A stretch of DNA of 64,000 bases, taken from Aurelia coerulea. Its lineage: Eukaryota; Cnidaria; Scyphozoa; Semaeostomeae; Ulmaridae. The translations under genes were made by a program, and so were the position numbers. The stretch lies in contig CM076954.1 in assembly GCA_039566865.1 (NCBI GenBank), positions 6,332,001 to 6,396,000 on the forward strand, given 5' to 3'. This document shows, piece after piece, positions 10,904 to 21,730 of the stretch (its first letter is position 1; the number at the start of each line of letters is the position of its first letter). The notes beneath the pieces were generated by a model, which was not told the DNA's origin, did no database searches, and saw only the letters and a list, made by a program, of their open reading frames with translations.

Positions 10904-13038
10904 TGAACTGAAAGATATTCCACCAGGCCATCCTGAAAGAGCAATAACAGAAAAATCATTGGAAATTATGGAGGTATGTTATTAGTCTATTATCATCGCT
11001 GTAACTTTCTGACAAGGCAACTAATAACTATAAACGCCACAGTCTTGCAAAGAAATTGCTTCACTGGTAAATACACGGCTTTTTATAAGAAACTGGTTTA
11101 TAAGAAACTAGACTAGTACTATTATCGCCAAAGATTTAAGAAACTCTAGTACTGTAGTGCGTTCAAGAACAATTAAGAAACTCTCAAATTTTATTTCAAG
11201 AATAAGAATTGGTATGTAGATTATGGCTCTCGCGGCATTGCGTATGTAAATATCACGTTTTGACCGCAAAAATTGGTAACTTTTTGCTTCAATTTGCATG
11301 GCTTATTCGTGGTGACAATATTAATGCAAAATGCAAGCCATTTGTCGATAAGAATGCTTAACTTCGAACCAAAACGCAAATTTAGACCCCAAATTATAAG
11401 GAACTAATTAAGAAACTTTTACTTCTAAAACATCGACATTTTCATGCGAAATTCAGAAACTTTTAGTAGCAAGTGCTGATCCAGGCCAGCTAAAATATGT
11501 ATTTCAAGTGCAAACTTTTAGCAATTTTTATGATCTCCCTCTCCGTGTGTCTTTCGTTCTTCAAATCTATGTGATGGCCGAAAGGCAGAGTAAAACAGAG
11601 TAAATCCTTGATAAAACAGCCCAGAGAGTAGGTTCCAGGGAATGAAATGCCTAATTGAAGGTGTTGTAGCGCAGTGGTGTAATCCTCTAACTTTGCAGCC
11701 AGAACAGTCAAGCGTATGTGGCTTGATACCCGATGGAGTCTCACCACTTGTTGGTCATAAAAACGGATCGCGCATTCGATTAGGGCTTAGCTACTTCTCT
11801 GACCCCAGCAATTTCGCTAAAGAAAGCAAGTTTGCCTTCACCTTATGGGCTTTGTAAGTCCTAATCACAGGGACTCCAGGAAAATGTATCAACTCCCGCC
11901 CAATGAAAACTAGGCTCTACAACGCAGCCCCCTTTGCGATTGCGAAATTATGACATAATTCCATAAGCGATGAATCGAAAGTCATAATGCTGCAATCGCA
12001 AAGGAGGCTAAGGAGTAGGGCCTCTTTTCCATATTGAGTAGAGGGGTTGATACATTTTCTTTGGGTCTCTGTGTCCTAATTTATTTGTTTATATAGGAAT
12101 GTTGCATTTACCTCATTTTTTTCCATTGATGCTTGTTTTTCATCATATCAATTTATTCCTTTATCCGTCTTTTAGAACATCGCAAAATGTATCAAGTTTT
12201 ACAAAAAAGATGATGAAATGAGGAAGAAAATAGCCAAGAATGAAGCAAGGTAATGCGATAAGTTTTGAAATATGTTTTCTTCAATGCTGTGAAGTATGAT
12301 ATAATATATTGAGGGGTAAACTATTCCGAAAATAGCGTACGAGAATCTGGAATTTCAAAAATCTCTAAGATTTTTGAAAATGGTCTTGGTGTGGACGGAG
12401 ATGATTTTCTAAACGGTGGAAAAAAGATGCGTTGTCAAAAGTATTCCAATACGTGTAGTCGTTACCCTAATCAAAGGATGCTGGCCTTGGATTCATCCTG
12501 ATCTAAAAAGATCATCTGTTTCCCTTGCTTTATATGAATACCTTAGAGAACACATTGTTTTATATGAATGCCAAGAGGTTTTTATAATTTGCAACTTTAA
12601 TTGTTCGGGGTCATTAACTGATATTTTGACACTATACAGCACACGTATTTTTTGTAAGGAACCGCTCACAAAAAACAGAAGGCTAAATTTTTCGAAAGTT
12701 AAGAAACAATTTAAAAAGCTAAGAAACTTTTGTAATTAGTAGTTTCAATTTTCCCTACGCACTCAAAATATTTTGAATCTGTACAGTTATCGCAACTGTT
12801 TGAATATTAATTTGAGTGAGAATTATGTAATTTGCTTGTTTTACTTGCCCAAAAATCTAAGAAACTGCCTAGCAGCCCCGGACCTTGGTTTCTTGTAAAA
12901 AATTACCTGTAATAGCAACTGTTTTGAACTTGCTTTGATAGCGAACTAATAAGCGTTTCTGTCGCATATTTGTAATAAACTGATCATTCTTGTTCCATAG
13001 AGTTGCAGTCCAGATACTGAGAACACCCGATAACACAG
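10904..13038 (+). CDS. Vav-like exons 1-3: end of DH and remnant of PH
   Basis: Exon 1 (10904-10973) encodes LKDIPPGHPERAITEKSLE, resembling the Vav DH stretch around its 'HP(D/E)R' loop and last helix. Exon 2 (12176-12249) continues with a lysine-rich helix (KFYKKDDEMRKK). Exon 3 (13001-13038) encodes VAVQILRTPDNT, which lines up with the end of the PH C-terminal helix just before C1. About 90 residues of PH core are missing between exons 2 and 3. The intron there (12250-13000) shows no PH-like frame, yet the phases of exons 2 and 3 are compatible. The alignments are by eye. Confidence 0.65.
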
Positions 13039-16000
13039 GTAATACTCAAATATTTTTCATGATATGTATTTAAGGGGTCCATCGACCAACGATTATCGTT
13101 ACAGTTAACGGAAATGGGCCGCTATCGACTAACCCCTTCCCCTTACCCTTCTTAACAGACCACTAGATTTGTCACTAGATTTTCTCCTGTCGTAGGCCCA
13201 CCGCCACCTCTCATTATAGGCCTTTATGTGTCTTCATCTGTTGGGGCATAAGCCTACCGCGATTTTTTCTGACATTTTCATCTAGATCGCGACTTCAAAA
13301 CTTGGTATTGTAATGCCAAAATTTACTGCAACAAGTTATTCCGTAAATATTGATATTGAATATTACTTATTTCAATTTTCATCACAAAAAGTAGAATATT
13401 CAACTGATTTGAGCTGGAGCCCCTCCCCCCTAACGGACCAATTCCGCTAAATGTGACAACCATTATTGGTCGATGGCCCCTAATCACGATTACATTATAC
13501 ATATTATTATTATCCTTATTGTTATCATGTCAGCAGACCTCATTAAAAATTTTTTTGCTGCAAGCGCTTTTTCACTTGTGTAAATTAATGAGGTCTGTTC
13601 ATGTGTCTTCAATGTTCACCAAAAGATTGTTTTGTGAAATGAAGGAATGTAGCCCGGAATTTTCTGTCTTTTGTTAACATCACGCACGAATTCATGATAT
13701 TTTCCCTGCCTCCTTCCCCCTTGAATCTGAATAGGCACCGTGTTCCTCTTGAATGATTGCCTATTCGAGAGCAGTATTTCGCTTCTTTGCTTTTGTTAGC
13801 GCAAGAGAAGGGTATATTTCTTTCAGATATCATGGGGTGTTTTGCAGTTGTAAGATATTTGATTTAAGGATTTCCGAATTTTTCTAAGTCTTTGAAACTG
13901 AATATTCGTTTGTAAATCCTCTGTGAAGGTAGACGATTTGGATAAGCACCCCCTGACCCATTTTGCCTTTATTGGGATAATACTCAATGTAGTCCAAATT
14001 TCAATGTAGTCCAAACTTATTGTGTAGCTGCAATTGTTTCATGATCAAATGTTTTTTCTCTAGGAGGACACAAATTTGAGTTGACGAGCTTTTCCAGCAC
14101 AACCTACTGCAAAGTTTGCGACAAATTGATATGGTAAGAATTTTTCAGAGCTTATTGATTGATTTGAGGAGACAACTACACCGGTCGGCAACCAAAACCA
14201 CTGCAGTGGCGGCCGGCATTAAAGGGGCTCAGTCGTCAAACAGTAAACAAATCCGTAAACTCGCATGTGTCAGGGATTATCCATTGTTCATCCATCGTTC
14301 TCTGCAGTTTGTTTGGTGCCTTCACCCAAGCCACACAAAAGTGACCGTTAAAAATCCAGCTATATGCGAGCAATCGTAGAAAATATGAATGTTTGGTTTG
14401 TTCCTTAGTGAAGTAAAAGGATTAATGCAATAACAGCAACTTTCATTTTGAAAAAATACGAAAATCCTGTGTGATATCACCTTTCAAAAAACTGCAAAAA
14501 TAATCGTTTTGTTTACATTTTGACAATGGAGCCCCTTTAAGAGCCTGTGCTCCTATGATTCTGTGCACCTTTCGGAACCATCAAAACATCACATTGGCCG
14601 TAAGCAACGTATTTTATAGTGGGGACATTAATAGCTACAAGAAACAAACGAATACTGAATCCTTGAATGAACTCAATTAATATTCCGTTGCTTGACTTTG
14701 AAAGTGACCCCATGACGTGACCCTTCATCGCGACTGCTAGGCCAAGATAATTTTTCATATTGTATGAAAATCATTGTTAAACTGGCAAAGGATCATGGGA
14801 ACCACAGGATCTTTAAGAGTCTTGATAATACACGCTTACAGTAGGCCTAATTTGCAAGAAATGTCTAATTGCATTCTAAAATGCCCTCAAGATAGCTGCA
14901 GTCTACTCTGCAATCATTTTGGCTGAATAAAGCAAGTTTGGATACTTGTCAAATATACAAGAAAATCCTTTGATATTTTTCTGCGATGCAAAATTGAAGT
15001 GAGAAAATGTTTGAAACGGAATTGAGTTCCTGGTCTGCTTGATGACTAATACAGCTTGAATGTTGATTTTTCTGGTTGATAGCAATCAATAGAGTATTGT
15101 TGTTTTAAATAGCTTTTTGCTTTATATGAAAGGCGTCACGTCACTTGTTCATTTTCTTCAGTGAAATCTTGCCCTGAAAATGGCGACAGTTTTGCATTCC
15201 TTTTTATAAAAAATAGACGTGTTTAAAGAAATCTTTATTCAGTAAATTAAATACGGGATGTCTTTTTGTAGTTATGGCGGAGTGAGCAATCAAGGATATC
15301 GATGTGAAGGTACGTACACATTTTATTTGTTGGTAGAACATTGAAGATAATAGCGGAAACTTGCATTTCTGTCACATCATACAGGTTGTCTCGATTGAAA
15401 ATAACGATACAATGACAATGAACCGGCTCCGCGGAATGATAACCCTACTTTTAAGATCTTAAATTATTTCTATAAACATAGGACTCTTTTTGTTTAAGCT
15501 TTCCCACAAACTTGAGCTTCGAAAGCTCATAACTCTGTGAGTATTCAACCGATGTGCAAGATTCTGGTGTCTGGAATGAATTTAAAATCTTACAAACGTG
15601 GATATCTTACCATGGAGTCTCTTACCACGGAGTCTTTACCACGGGTTTTTACCGTAAAATTATACACAAAGAATGATTATCTAATTGCCATCTTTGTTTT
15701 AAGCTGTAAGTCGTTTGTTTTTACATTACATTACCTTTCACTTTTATTTTAAGGTTGCCAGTTTAACGTTCATTACGATTGCATTGAAAAGTGTCCAGAA
15801 TGTCTTCAAGAAATCAGAAAACAAAGACCAGGTTTGATATATTTCTGTTTATAGCCAGTTGCTTTTATGCAGTCGTTTTGGTTTGTATCCTGCATGGGTA
15901 GATTTCCCAGTAGATCTCCTTGAACACTTTTTACATTTAATTATCAACATAACATAGATCCTTAGAAGGCTGGCCTCATACTTTTGCCTACCAGGGCGCA

Positions 16001-19000
16001 ATCCGTTCCCCCAGTTCCCCTAATTTTCTGTACAACACAGAAAGCAGACATTTTAGTTATTCTAAAAATAAACTGGTTGGACCGATATTTTCATACATTT
16101 AGAGGTACACCGCATCGTGGTATTCAGGATCCGGCCGGAACTGGATTTTCCGGCCAATTTTAATCAAGCCGGATCAGATGATTGGATCTCGTTCGATTTT
16201 AATTAGATCTTTCTGGACATTTGTATTTGGAACTACTATGCATGATCAATTTCATAAATGAGTACATTAAGTGAATTGCTTTATTTTCAAATTTTGCATT
16301 ACTCGAAGATTCTTCCAAACTAAACGTCACCGTCTTCGGCCCTGTAGAAATGTAACGAACATCTCTCTGAAAGTTATTTCGAGCAAGAATTTTATGGTTT
16401 TACCATTATTATTTATTTTCATTCAGGTTACCAGAGATATAAGAAAGATGAAAATAACAAAATGTAAGTAACAATTAGATATGTATCTTTTGCCACTCCA
16501 AACGTTTTGGCCAATGGTTTAAAAGTCTTTGGAAAACAATCTGTGCACCGAGCTAAGAGCATACCCTTTGAACACACTTTCGTTAGGCCATTTTACGTTT
16601 TTTGCAATGACTTTCGGCAGAATAGTTCGAGTTGTTTTGGCTTGTCTTTCATAATAATGGCTATGATGCATATGTATGTTTACACTTTGATATTCACAGC
16701 AACCTCCTGCTAGCAATTTTTGTATCAGCAGAAGCATTATTTTTTGTTATTTCTTGGACCGTTGTATCCTGATTAGTGCAAGAGACGAGCTCATTCAAGT
16801 AGCTAATGGAAGGGAATATTAACATTTCAAAAGAGTGCTATATTTTAATTATCTTTCAATTTTGACTGTTGTAAACTTTCTTACGATAAATAATTTCTTG
16901 CAGCATTCCTCATAATCTGCCACAAAGAGCTCCGACTGTTGCTAAGGAACAAATACGTAGTTGCGTTTGGTTTGCTGGAGTTATGAGAAGACACACGGCA
17001 TCTGAAAAATTGCAAGATCAACCAAATGGGACATTCTTGGTCAGAGAGAGTGACAATGCAAAAGGCAGCTTTGTTCTCAGTGTCATGTAAGTATAGTGGC
17101 TTTCTTTTAGACTACGTACAGACTCGATGGGTTTCTTTTCAGAGAAGTTTTACTTTAGAGGAGAAACTTCTTTGTGTAGAAAAATTAGTTGAGTCTGCAG
17201 GCAGGCAACGTTCATTTAGCAATGTACCAGAAAAAGCTTTACTTACAAATCGAATCAGGTCGAACTCACTCAAGAAATGCCTTGCACCCGGGTAGCAAAG
17301 GCAGAACTTTATCTGATTTTGAGAAAAATATCTGTGGTCATAATTCTCTGATGAAAAATTCTTGGAAACCACGTTCCCCTGTTCCCACACTTTGTCGTGT
17401 TCTGGTGAAATTCAAACGACCTAATTCTTTGAATTGAATGGCGTCGACCAAACTGATCTATTTTGCTATAATTAGACCGTAGGACTCTTCTAAAATCGTT
17501 GATTTAGTCTGATACTGTTTCTCTACTTCTTTAATCATGAAATTTTTGAAAAAGAAGTTGAATCATCAAGTTTCTAATATTCAATTTACTTTCAAAATTT
17601 TCAGATATCAAGGCAAAGACAAGCATATCAAAATTGTTTGTAATCATCAATGTTTGTACTCATTAACAGCAAGAGTTCAGTTCAAAACAATACCAGTAAG
17701 TACTCTTTAATATTTTTAGATGAAAGTTTGGTATGTTTCTTAGAAATTTAAAGTAGTCATTAGTTTTACTGCTCGCTGAGCGGAGAAAACAGTGCCCGTT
17801 TGAAAGGCTTCTTCGGACTATATATGTAATAAACTTTAATACATGTATGTGTGAGCTGAATAAACATTTTGCATTCTAGGAGCTGATAGAATATTATGAA
17901 AGAAACACTCTTGGTGTCAGTTTCCCTTCATTACCAACAGTATTAACTGGATCCATCCCAGGCCGAGGTGAGAGTTAATTCATATTTCAAAAGTTGAGCT
18001 TTCATCTCTTTCATATCATGAAGAACGTTGCTTATACCTTTAGAGAGTTTATCTTTTGTCTATTCAAATCCCATTAACTTATGAATATTTTCAGTTATAG
18101 TTGGATTTTATTTTTTCTAAAAGTCCAAGTATTTCATAAATCTCTTGCAATTCATGATTCTGATAAATTATCTCTTTGCTTAGATGTGGTAATTGCAATG
18201 TATGATTTTAACGCAAGAAACCAAAAAGAACTGTCACTCAAGGTAAGACCAATTCATCTTTTTTATTTTTTACTTCTGAGAGCTCAAATCTCCATTAAAA
18301 ATATGTTCTTATTGAAGGGGTAGCAATGTTTAATTTGGTTTGTCGATATTGACTTAATTTCTGTGCCAGTTAGTTGTTAATGTTTAAATGTCTTTCCCTA
18401 TTTTTGTAAGCTTATAATTGGTTATTAGATCCATGATTACTGTGCCAAAATAGCAGTTGTGAACATTTTCGATGAAAACTATAAACCGGCAAACGCTAGG
18501 CACTCTTTAAATAAGAACCTTTATACCTTGAAATTTGTCTTAGTTCCCTTAAAATAATAACTTATTTCAGTATTGCTTTCAACTTCTCATATGGGGGTAT
18601 ATACTGTACACCTATCTCTTCTAAGCTAACATTTTAGATGGCTTCCCTCTGTATTGAGCCCCCTGTAGTATCCAAATCAAAAGCTTACTAAACAGAGCTT
18701 TCACGATAGTCGTCAAAACTCCTGAAACAGTCGTATAGTATTTACAAGTCTCAAAGACTCAGAAATTTCAATGGGTCATTTTTTGTTTCTAGCGAGATGC
18801 AAGAGTGGCCGTTCTCAAGCGAAATGGAAATTGGTGGTTCGGAGAACTTGATGGAAATGTAAGTTTTATTCATTGTTTTCTTTTTAGCCTTCTATGGATG
18901 TTGTTGGGTGATTTTTCTGTTATCATTTGAAATTCTGTTATTCTGTTATTATCTTGTACTGTTTTTTCACAAACAGTGATTCTTTGAATTTTCTTTTCAG

Positions 19001-19051
19001 ATTGGTTTCTTCCCAAAGAACTACGTCGTAGAGGTATCCACTGCATCATAA
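10904..19051 (+). CDS. vav-like: Vav-like signalling adaptor, C1-SH2-SH3 (13 exons)
   Basis: Exons with matching GT/AG borders and phases are: 10904-10973, 12176-12249, 13001-13038, 14064-14133, 15272-15309, 15754-15831, 16427-16463, 16904-17086, 17605-17695, 17880-17967, 18184-18242, 18793-18858 and 19001-19051 (TAA). Every junction keeps frame. In order they encode the last DH helix, a few residues of PH, C1, SH2 and SH3, the C-terminal half of Vav guanine nucleotide exchange factors. Vav proteins act at the membrane below tyrosine kinases. No SH3 lies between C1 and SH2. No CH domain, catalytic DH body or PH core was found in the window. An in-frame ATG with a good context (A at -3, G at +4) at 10968 would give a 292-residue protein. 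The gene may therefore be a truncated paralogue, or a full Vav whose 5' exons lie outside the window. Confidence 0.85.
11661..11800 (+). repeat. tRNA-derived SINE-like element, copy 1
   Basis: An A-box-like TAGCGCAGTGG (11667-11677) and a B-box-like GGCTTGATACC (11720-11730) have tRNA-like spacing. The block GTGGTGtAATCCTCtAACTT recurs with few changes at 35738. No foldable full tRNA was demonstrated, so it is called a SINE rather than a tRNA gene. It lies in intron 1 of the Vav-like gene. Confidence 0.6.
11866..12073. mobile_element. 208-bp MITE in Vav-like intron 1
   Basis: The termini are inverted repeats (CACAGGGACTCC... / ...GGGTCTCTGTG, with AAAATGTATCAAC / GTTGATACATTTT further in). 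It is flanked by TCCTAAT on both sides (11859-11865 and 12074-12080). A 7-8 bp duplication suits a hAT-like element. No coding capacity. Confidence 0.75.
12641..12740 (+). repeat. Dispersed 'AAGAAACT' repeat fragment
   Basis: CACGTATTTTTTGTAAGGAACC is followed by two AAGAAAC words. The same combination (ACACGTA-TTTTTTATAAGAAAC, then TTAAGAAACT words) recurs near 7960-8040, 8650-8790, 11080-11150, 11400-11470, 45640-45760 and 62030-62340. Confidence 0.55.
13074..13480. mobile_element. 407-bp PIF/Harbinger-type MITE in Vav-like intron 3
   Basis: Inverted termini GGGGTCCATCGACCAA / TTGGTCGATGGCCCC are flanked by a TAA target duplication on both sides (13071-13073, 13481-13483). The 3-bp TAA duplication and G-rich ends match PIF/Harbinger non-autonomous elements. 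Non-coding. Confidence 0.75.
14064..15831 (+). CDS. Vav-like exons 4-6: C1 zinc-finger domain
   Basis: Three exons (14064-14133, 15272-15309, 15754-15831) join into a C1 domain. The ligand pattern is H-X12-C-X2-C (H of GHKFEL, then CKVC), C-X2-C (CEGC), X4-H-X2-C (HYDC) and a final C after six residues. YGGVSNQGYRC corresponds to the FYQGYRC stretch of vertebrate Vav proteins. In Vav the C1 is an atypical domain that packs on DH-PH rather than binding diacylglycerol. Here that partner is absent, so its role is uncertain. Confidence 0.85.
16904..17967 (+). CDS. Vav-like exons 8-10: SH2 domain
   Basis: Exons 16904-17086, 17605-17695 and 17880-17967 encode a full SH2 domain, joined to the C1 by the short charged exon 16427-16463. 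The entry strand VWFAGVMRR, the phosphotyrosine-pocket motif GTFLVRES with its invariant Arg, the HIKI strand, and ELIEYYERN at the C-terminal helix are all present. It should bind phosphotyrosine. The linker before it (NLPQRAP) is only about 20 residues, with no room for the extra SH3 of vertebrate Vav. Confidence 0.92.
17758..17820. repeat. Dispersed repeat shared with 8811-8875
   Basis: TTAGTTTTACTGCTCG...GGAGAAAACAGTGCCCGTTTGAAAGGCT matches the inserted segment of the 7.8-9.2 kb duplication. It lies in Vav-like intron 9. Element type unknown. Confidence 0.75.
18184..19051 (+). CDS. Vav-like exons 11-13: C-terminal SH3 domain
   Basis: Exons 18184-18242, 18793-18858 and 19001-19051 encode an SH3 with its hallmark segments in order: ALYDF-like AMYDFNAR, ELSLK, WWFGEL and GFFPKNYV. 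The open frame ends six residues after the domain with TAA at 19049-19051. This domain binds proline-rich partners and is the last domain of every Vav, so the gene's 3' end is complete. Confidence 0.92.
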
Positions 19052-20289
19052 CCACTTCAGCAAATTCTTGAACACGAACAATATTTTTATATTATACAGT
19101 TGATATCGATAAAGAAATTTTGGATTTCATTTTGCATAGTCATTGTAAGTATGTAAGTTTTGTAAAAACGCTTGATCTAATTATTCGCGTAAGCCATATC
19201 AATGTATATTTTCTGCGTAAACACTTCTTTCTCGTTCTGGATTGTATGTTGCATACAACATACAAAGGCTACTGAGATCTTCGCCACCTTCTTCAAGTCG
19301 TGAGACCATACTCCGAAGTCAGGGGAAGTTTTGGTATAATGTTGCTCTTTGCATTCATTGCAGAAGTTTTCATTGCACGATATCTATTAAATAATTCAAA
19401 AGATGTTTCATCAAAAGCTTACTAGTCTTGAATTGGCTGTAAAAAAAACCCTGCCTGATTTTGTGTATTGTATTTTCAAGGACCTTATGCATTTCTTACC
19501 AAAATTATCATTTGTTGATTATTCACATGGCTTTGCTTTTTAAACGTACGACACAAATCCCGTGTTTTTTCAAGACATCTCGAGATCTATTATAAAAGAA
19601 AGTCTTGAGAAAGTCTTGAGAAACACTAGATTTATGTCGTTTTAGAAACAAAGCCAAGAGAATAATCAACAAAGAAACAAAAAGGACAATTTTGCTACAA
19701 AATATATTTCGTCATAGGGTCGTTGGATAGACTTATTTCTTCACATCTGTAGCAATTAGCATAGGGTATATAAGGATTCTCATATTTAACGAAGCTTCGT
19801 TTTCAAAAAGGTAACCGTCCGTACGTACGGCTATTTTCTTAGAAGAGTCTTGCCCCGAGGGATGAGTGCAGCTTTGCGGGTAGTCCTGGAGCAACCTTTT
19901 TCCAATCCATCACTTAGTCTAGCCCTAATGTATAACAATGCCTTTTCTAAAACTAACCCTTGTCATTTTGAGATGGGATACAACAACTTAACATTGAATG
20001 CCGCTCGCTAAACTGCACCCTAGACCCTCCCAATGTGTTCTTTAATTCAAACAGTAGTACTGAAGAAAGGTTTTTTTTATATTTTTCAGTCATTTAACGG
20101 ACCATTTAAAACATCGCTTTAATCACATGACAGGAAGGCTATTTTCTTAGATGCAGAGGTGAGTTTAAACTTTTAGAACAATTTGGTTTAATGATAATAA
20201 AAAGTTTATTTAACGTTGGATACAAAAGCGTACTTTACTTGCTGAATAGGGTAACTAATTCGAACCAACTATTTACAGAAATGTAATAT
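19052..20289. other. 3' flank of the Vav-like gene; inverted repeat
   Basis: No gene seen. An imperfect inverted repeat (about 19512-19578 with 19612-19672; TTGTTGATTATT / AATAATCAACAA) is the only clear structure. The 3' UTR presumably occupies its first few hundred bases, but no polyadenylation site could be assigned with confidence. Confidence 0.5.
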
Positions 20290-20567
20290 TTACAATCTAA
20301 AAATCAACTGGCTTCAAATTCATGGTGAAAAATAAGGAAATAAATTGCCCGAAATGTTCCTGAAAAGCTATCCTATGACCCATAAGCCTCGTAATTGTAA
20401 CTCTCTCCAGCCAAGACCGCGGCTCCAAATTTGTTTGGTGGTCGGCGGGAGACTGTGAGTCATTCTGATGCTGATTAGTAGATAGTTTTTGATGATCCAG
20501 AACTTCGAAAAGACTTCCTTCGTTCCCCAAGGTTCAGTTTTGGCACACCTTCTCTTTATAACATATA

Positions 20568-21493
20568 CCGGGTGTCCCAAAAAAAAGTTCCGACGTTTGA
20601 TTGAGCACAGAGAAAAGTCTTTTTAATCTGGTAATTTCTATTCATTCTAGTTACGTGCTAGATATTTCAACTTACAGTTTGGCATATCGTAGGAAGAAAT
20701 TAGTAATCTGAAAATGGAGTTATGAGCTCTAACATTTCACTTTCGTGTTCAAGGCAAAACCAGAGAGAATATTATGCCTTCCTGCTTCGTGATGGTGGAG
20801 ACTCCCTCGATGAGCAACACCAAAATTAGTTGACAATTCGTTCATTACCTTGATGTCCAGAGCGGGTAGAAATTTTATTCACAATAGAAAACGTTGCCTT
20901 GTAATTGAACGGAATTTAGATTTAAATCGTTTTTGATTGTGTGAATTAGCCTATGGTGTGAAGAATTGAAACAAATATAGGTCTCGGGAAAACTGTTTGC
21001 TGCTGTTATTGTTGCCTTGTGCCAACAGGGAATTTCAAATGGGAATTTTTTACTGTTTCACGGTTTCACGGCACGGAGGTGGAGTAGAATAAACTGTCTT
21101 AAATTGCTTTTTCGACCTGCGCCATGGCAAAGTATAAACTTAGTATTTTTTCCCTCGAGACCTATTAGATTCGATTTTCAGACCTTTAAACTCTTGCACG
21201 TCGTCAAGGCAATGAAACAAAGTGTTAACCCAGTTTTTGTGTTGCTCATCCGGAGATTCCCCCTCCACCACGATGATGCAGAAAGGCGTAAAAATCTCTC
21301 TGGTTTTGACTTCAACATGAAGATGCGATGTTAGGACTAATAACTACATATTCAGATTACTGATTTCTTCCTACAATATGCCAAACTGTAAGTTGAAATG
21401 TCCAGCATGTACCTAGAATGAATAGAAATTGCCAGATAACGAACTTTTTTGTCTACGTTCAATCAAACGCCGGAACTTTTTTTGGACACCCGG
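20568..21493. mobile_element. TA-flanked MITE (Tc1/mariner-type), 926 bp
   Basis: Termini CCGGGTGTCCCAAAAA / TTTTTGGACACCCGG lie next to TA (or TATA) on both sides. Inverted similarity reaches about 200 bp inward (for example AACTTACAGTTTGGCATAT / ATATGCCAAACTGTAAGTT). It interrupts LINE-C between the RT B and C motifs, and removing it restores the LINE-C frame. Its ends resemble those of the MITEs at 48167 and 57362, while the interiors differ. Confidence 0.9.
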
Positions 21494-21730
21494 TATATTA
21501 ATGATTTTTTCTACCTGGTGAAAGATACTGAGATTTATAATTACCCAGATGATGCTACTATCTTTGCGTGTGGTTCAGATCTGGGTTCAATCTTAGAATC
21601 ACTTGAAAGGGATGCCGCTTTGTTATCTCTCGGGTTTGAAACTCAAAAACCCGAGTTTCAAAACTCACGATAATAATCTTTGTAAGAAAGCAAGCCAAAA
21701 ACTGCATGCTGCAAAAAACAAGACAGTCCC

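Noticed and set aside
11661..11740. A functional tRNA gene
   Set aside because: The promoter-box motifs are imperfect, I could not form a full cloverleaf, and a diverged second copy at 35726 points to a SINE.
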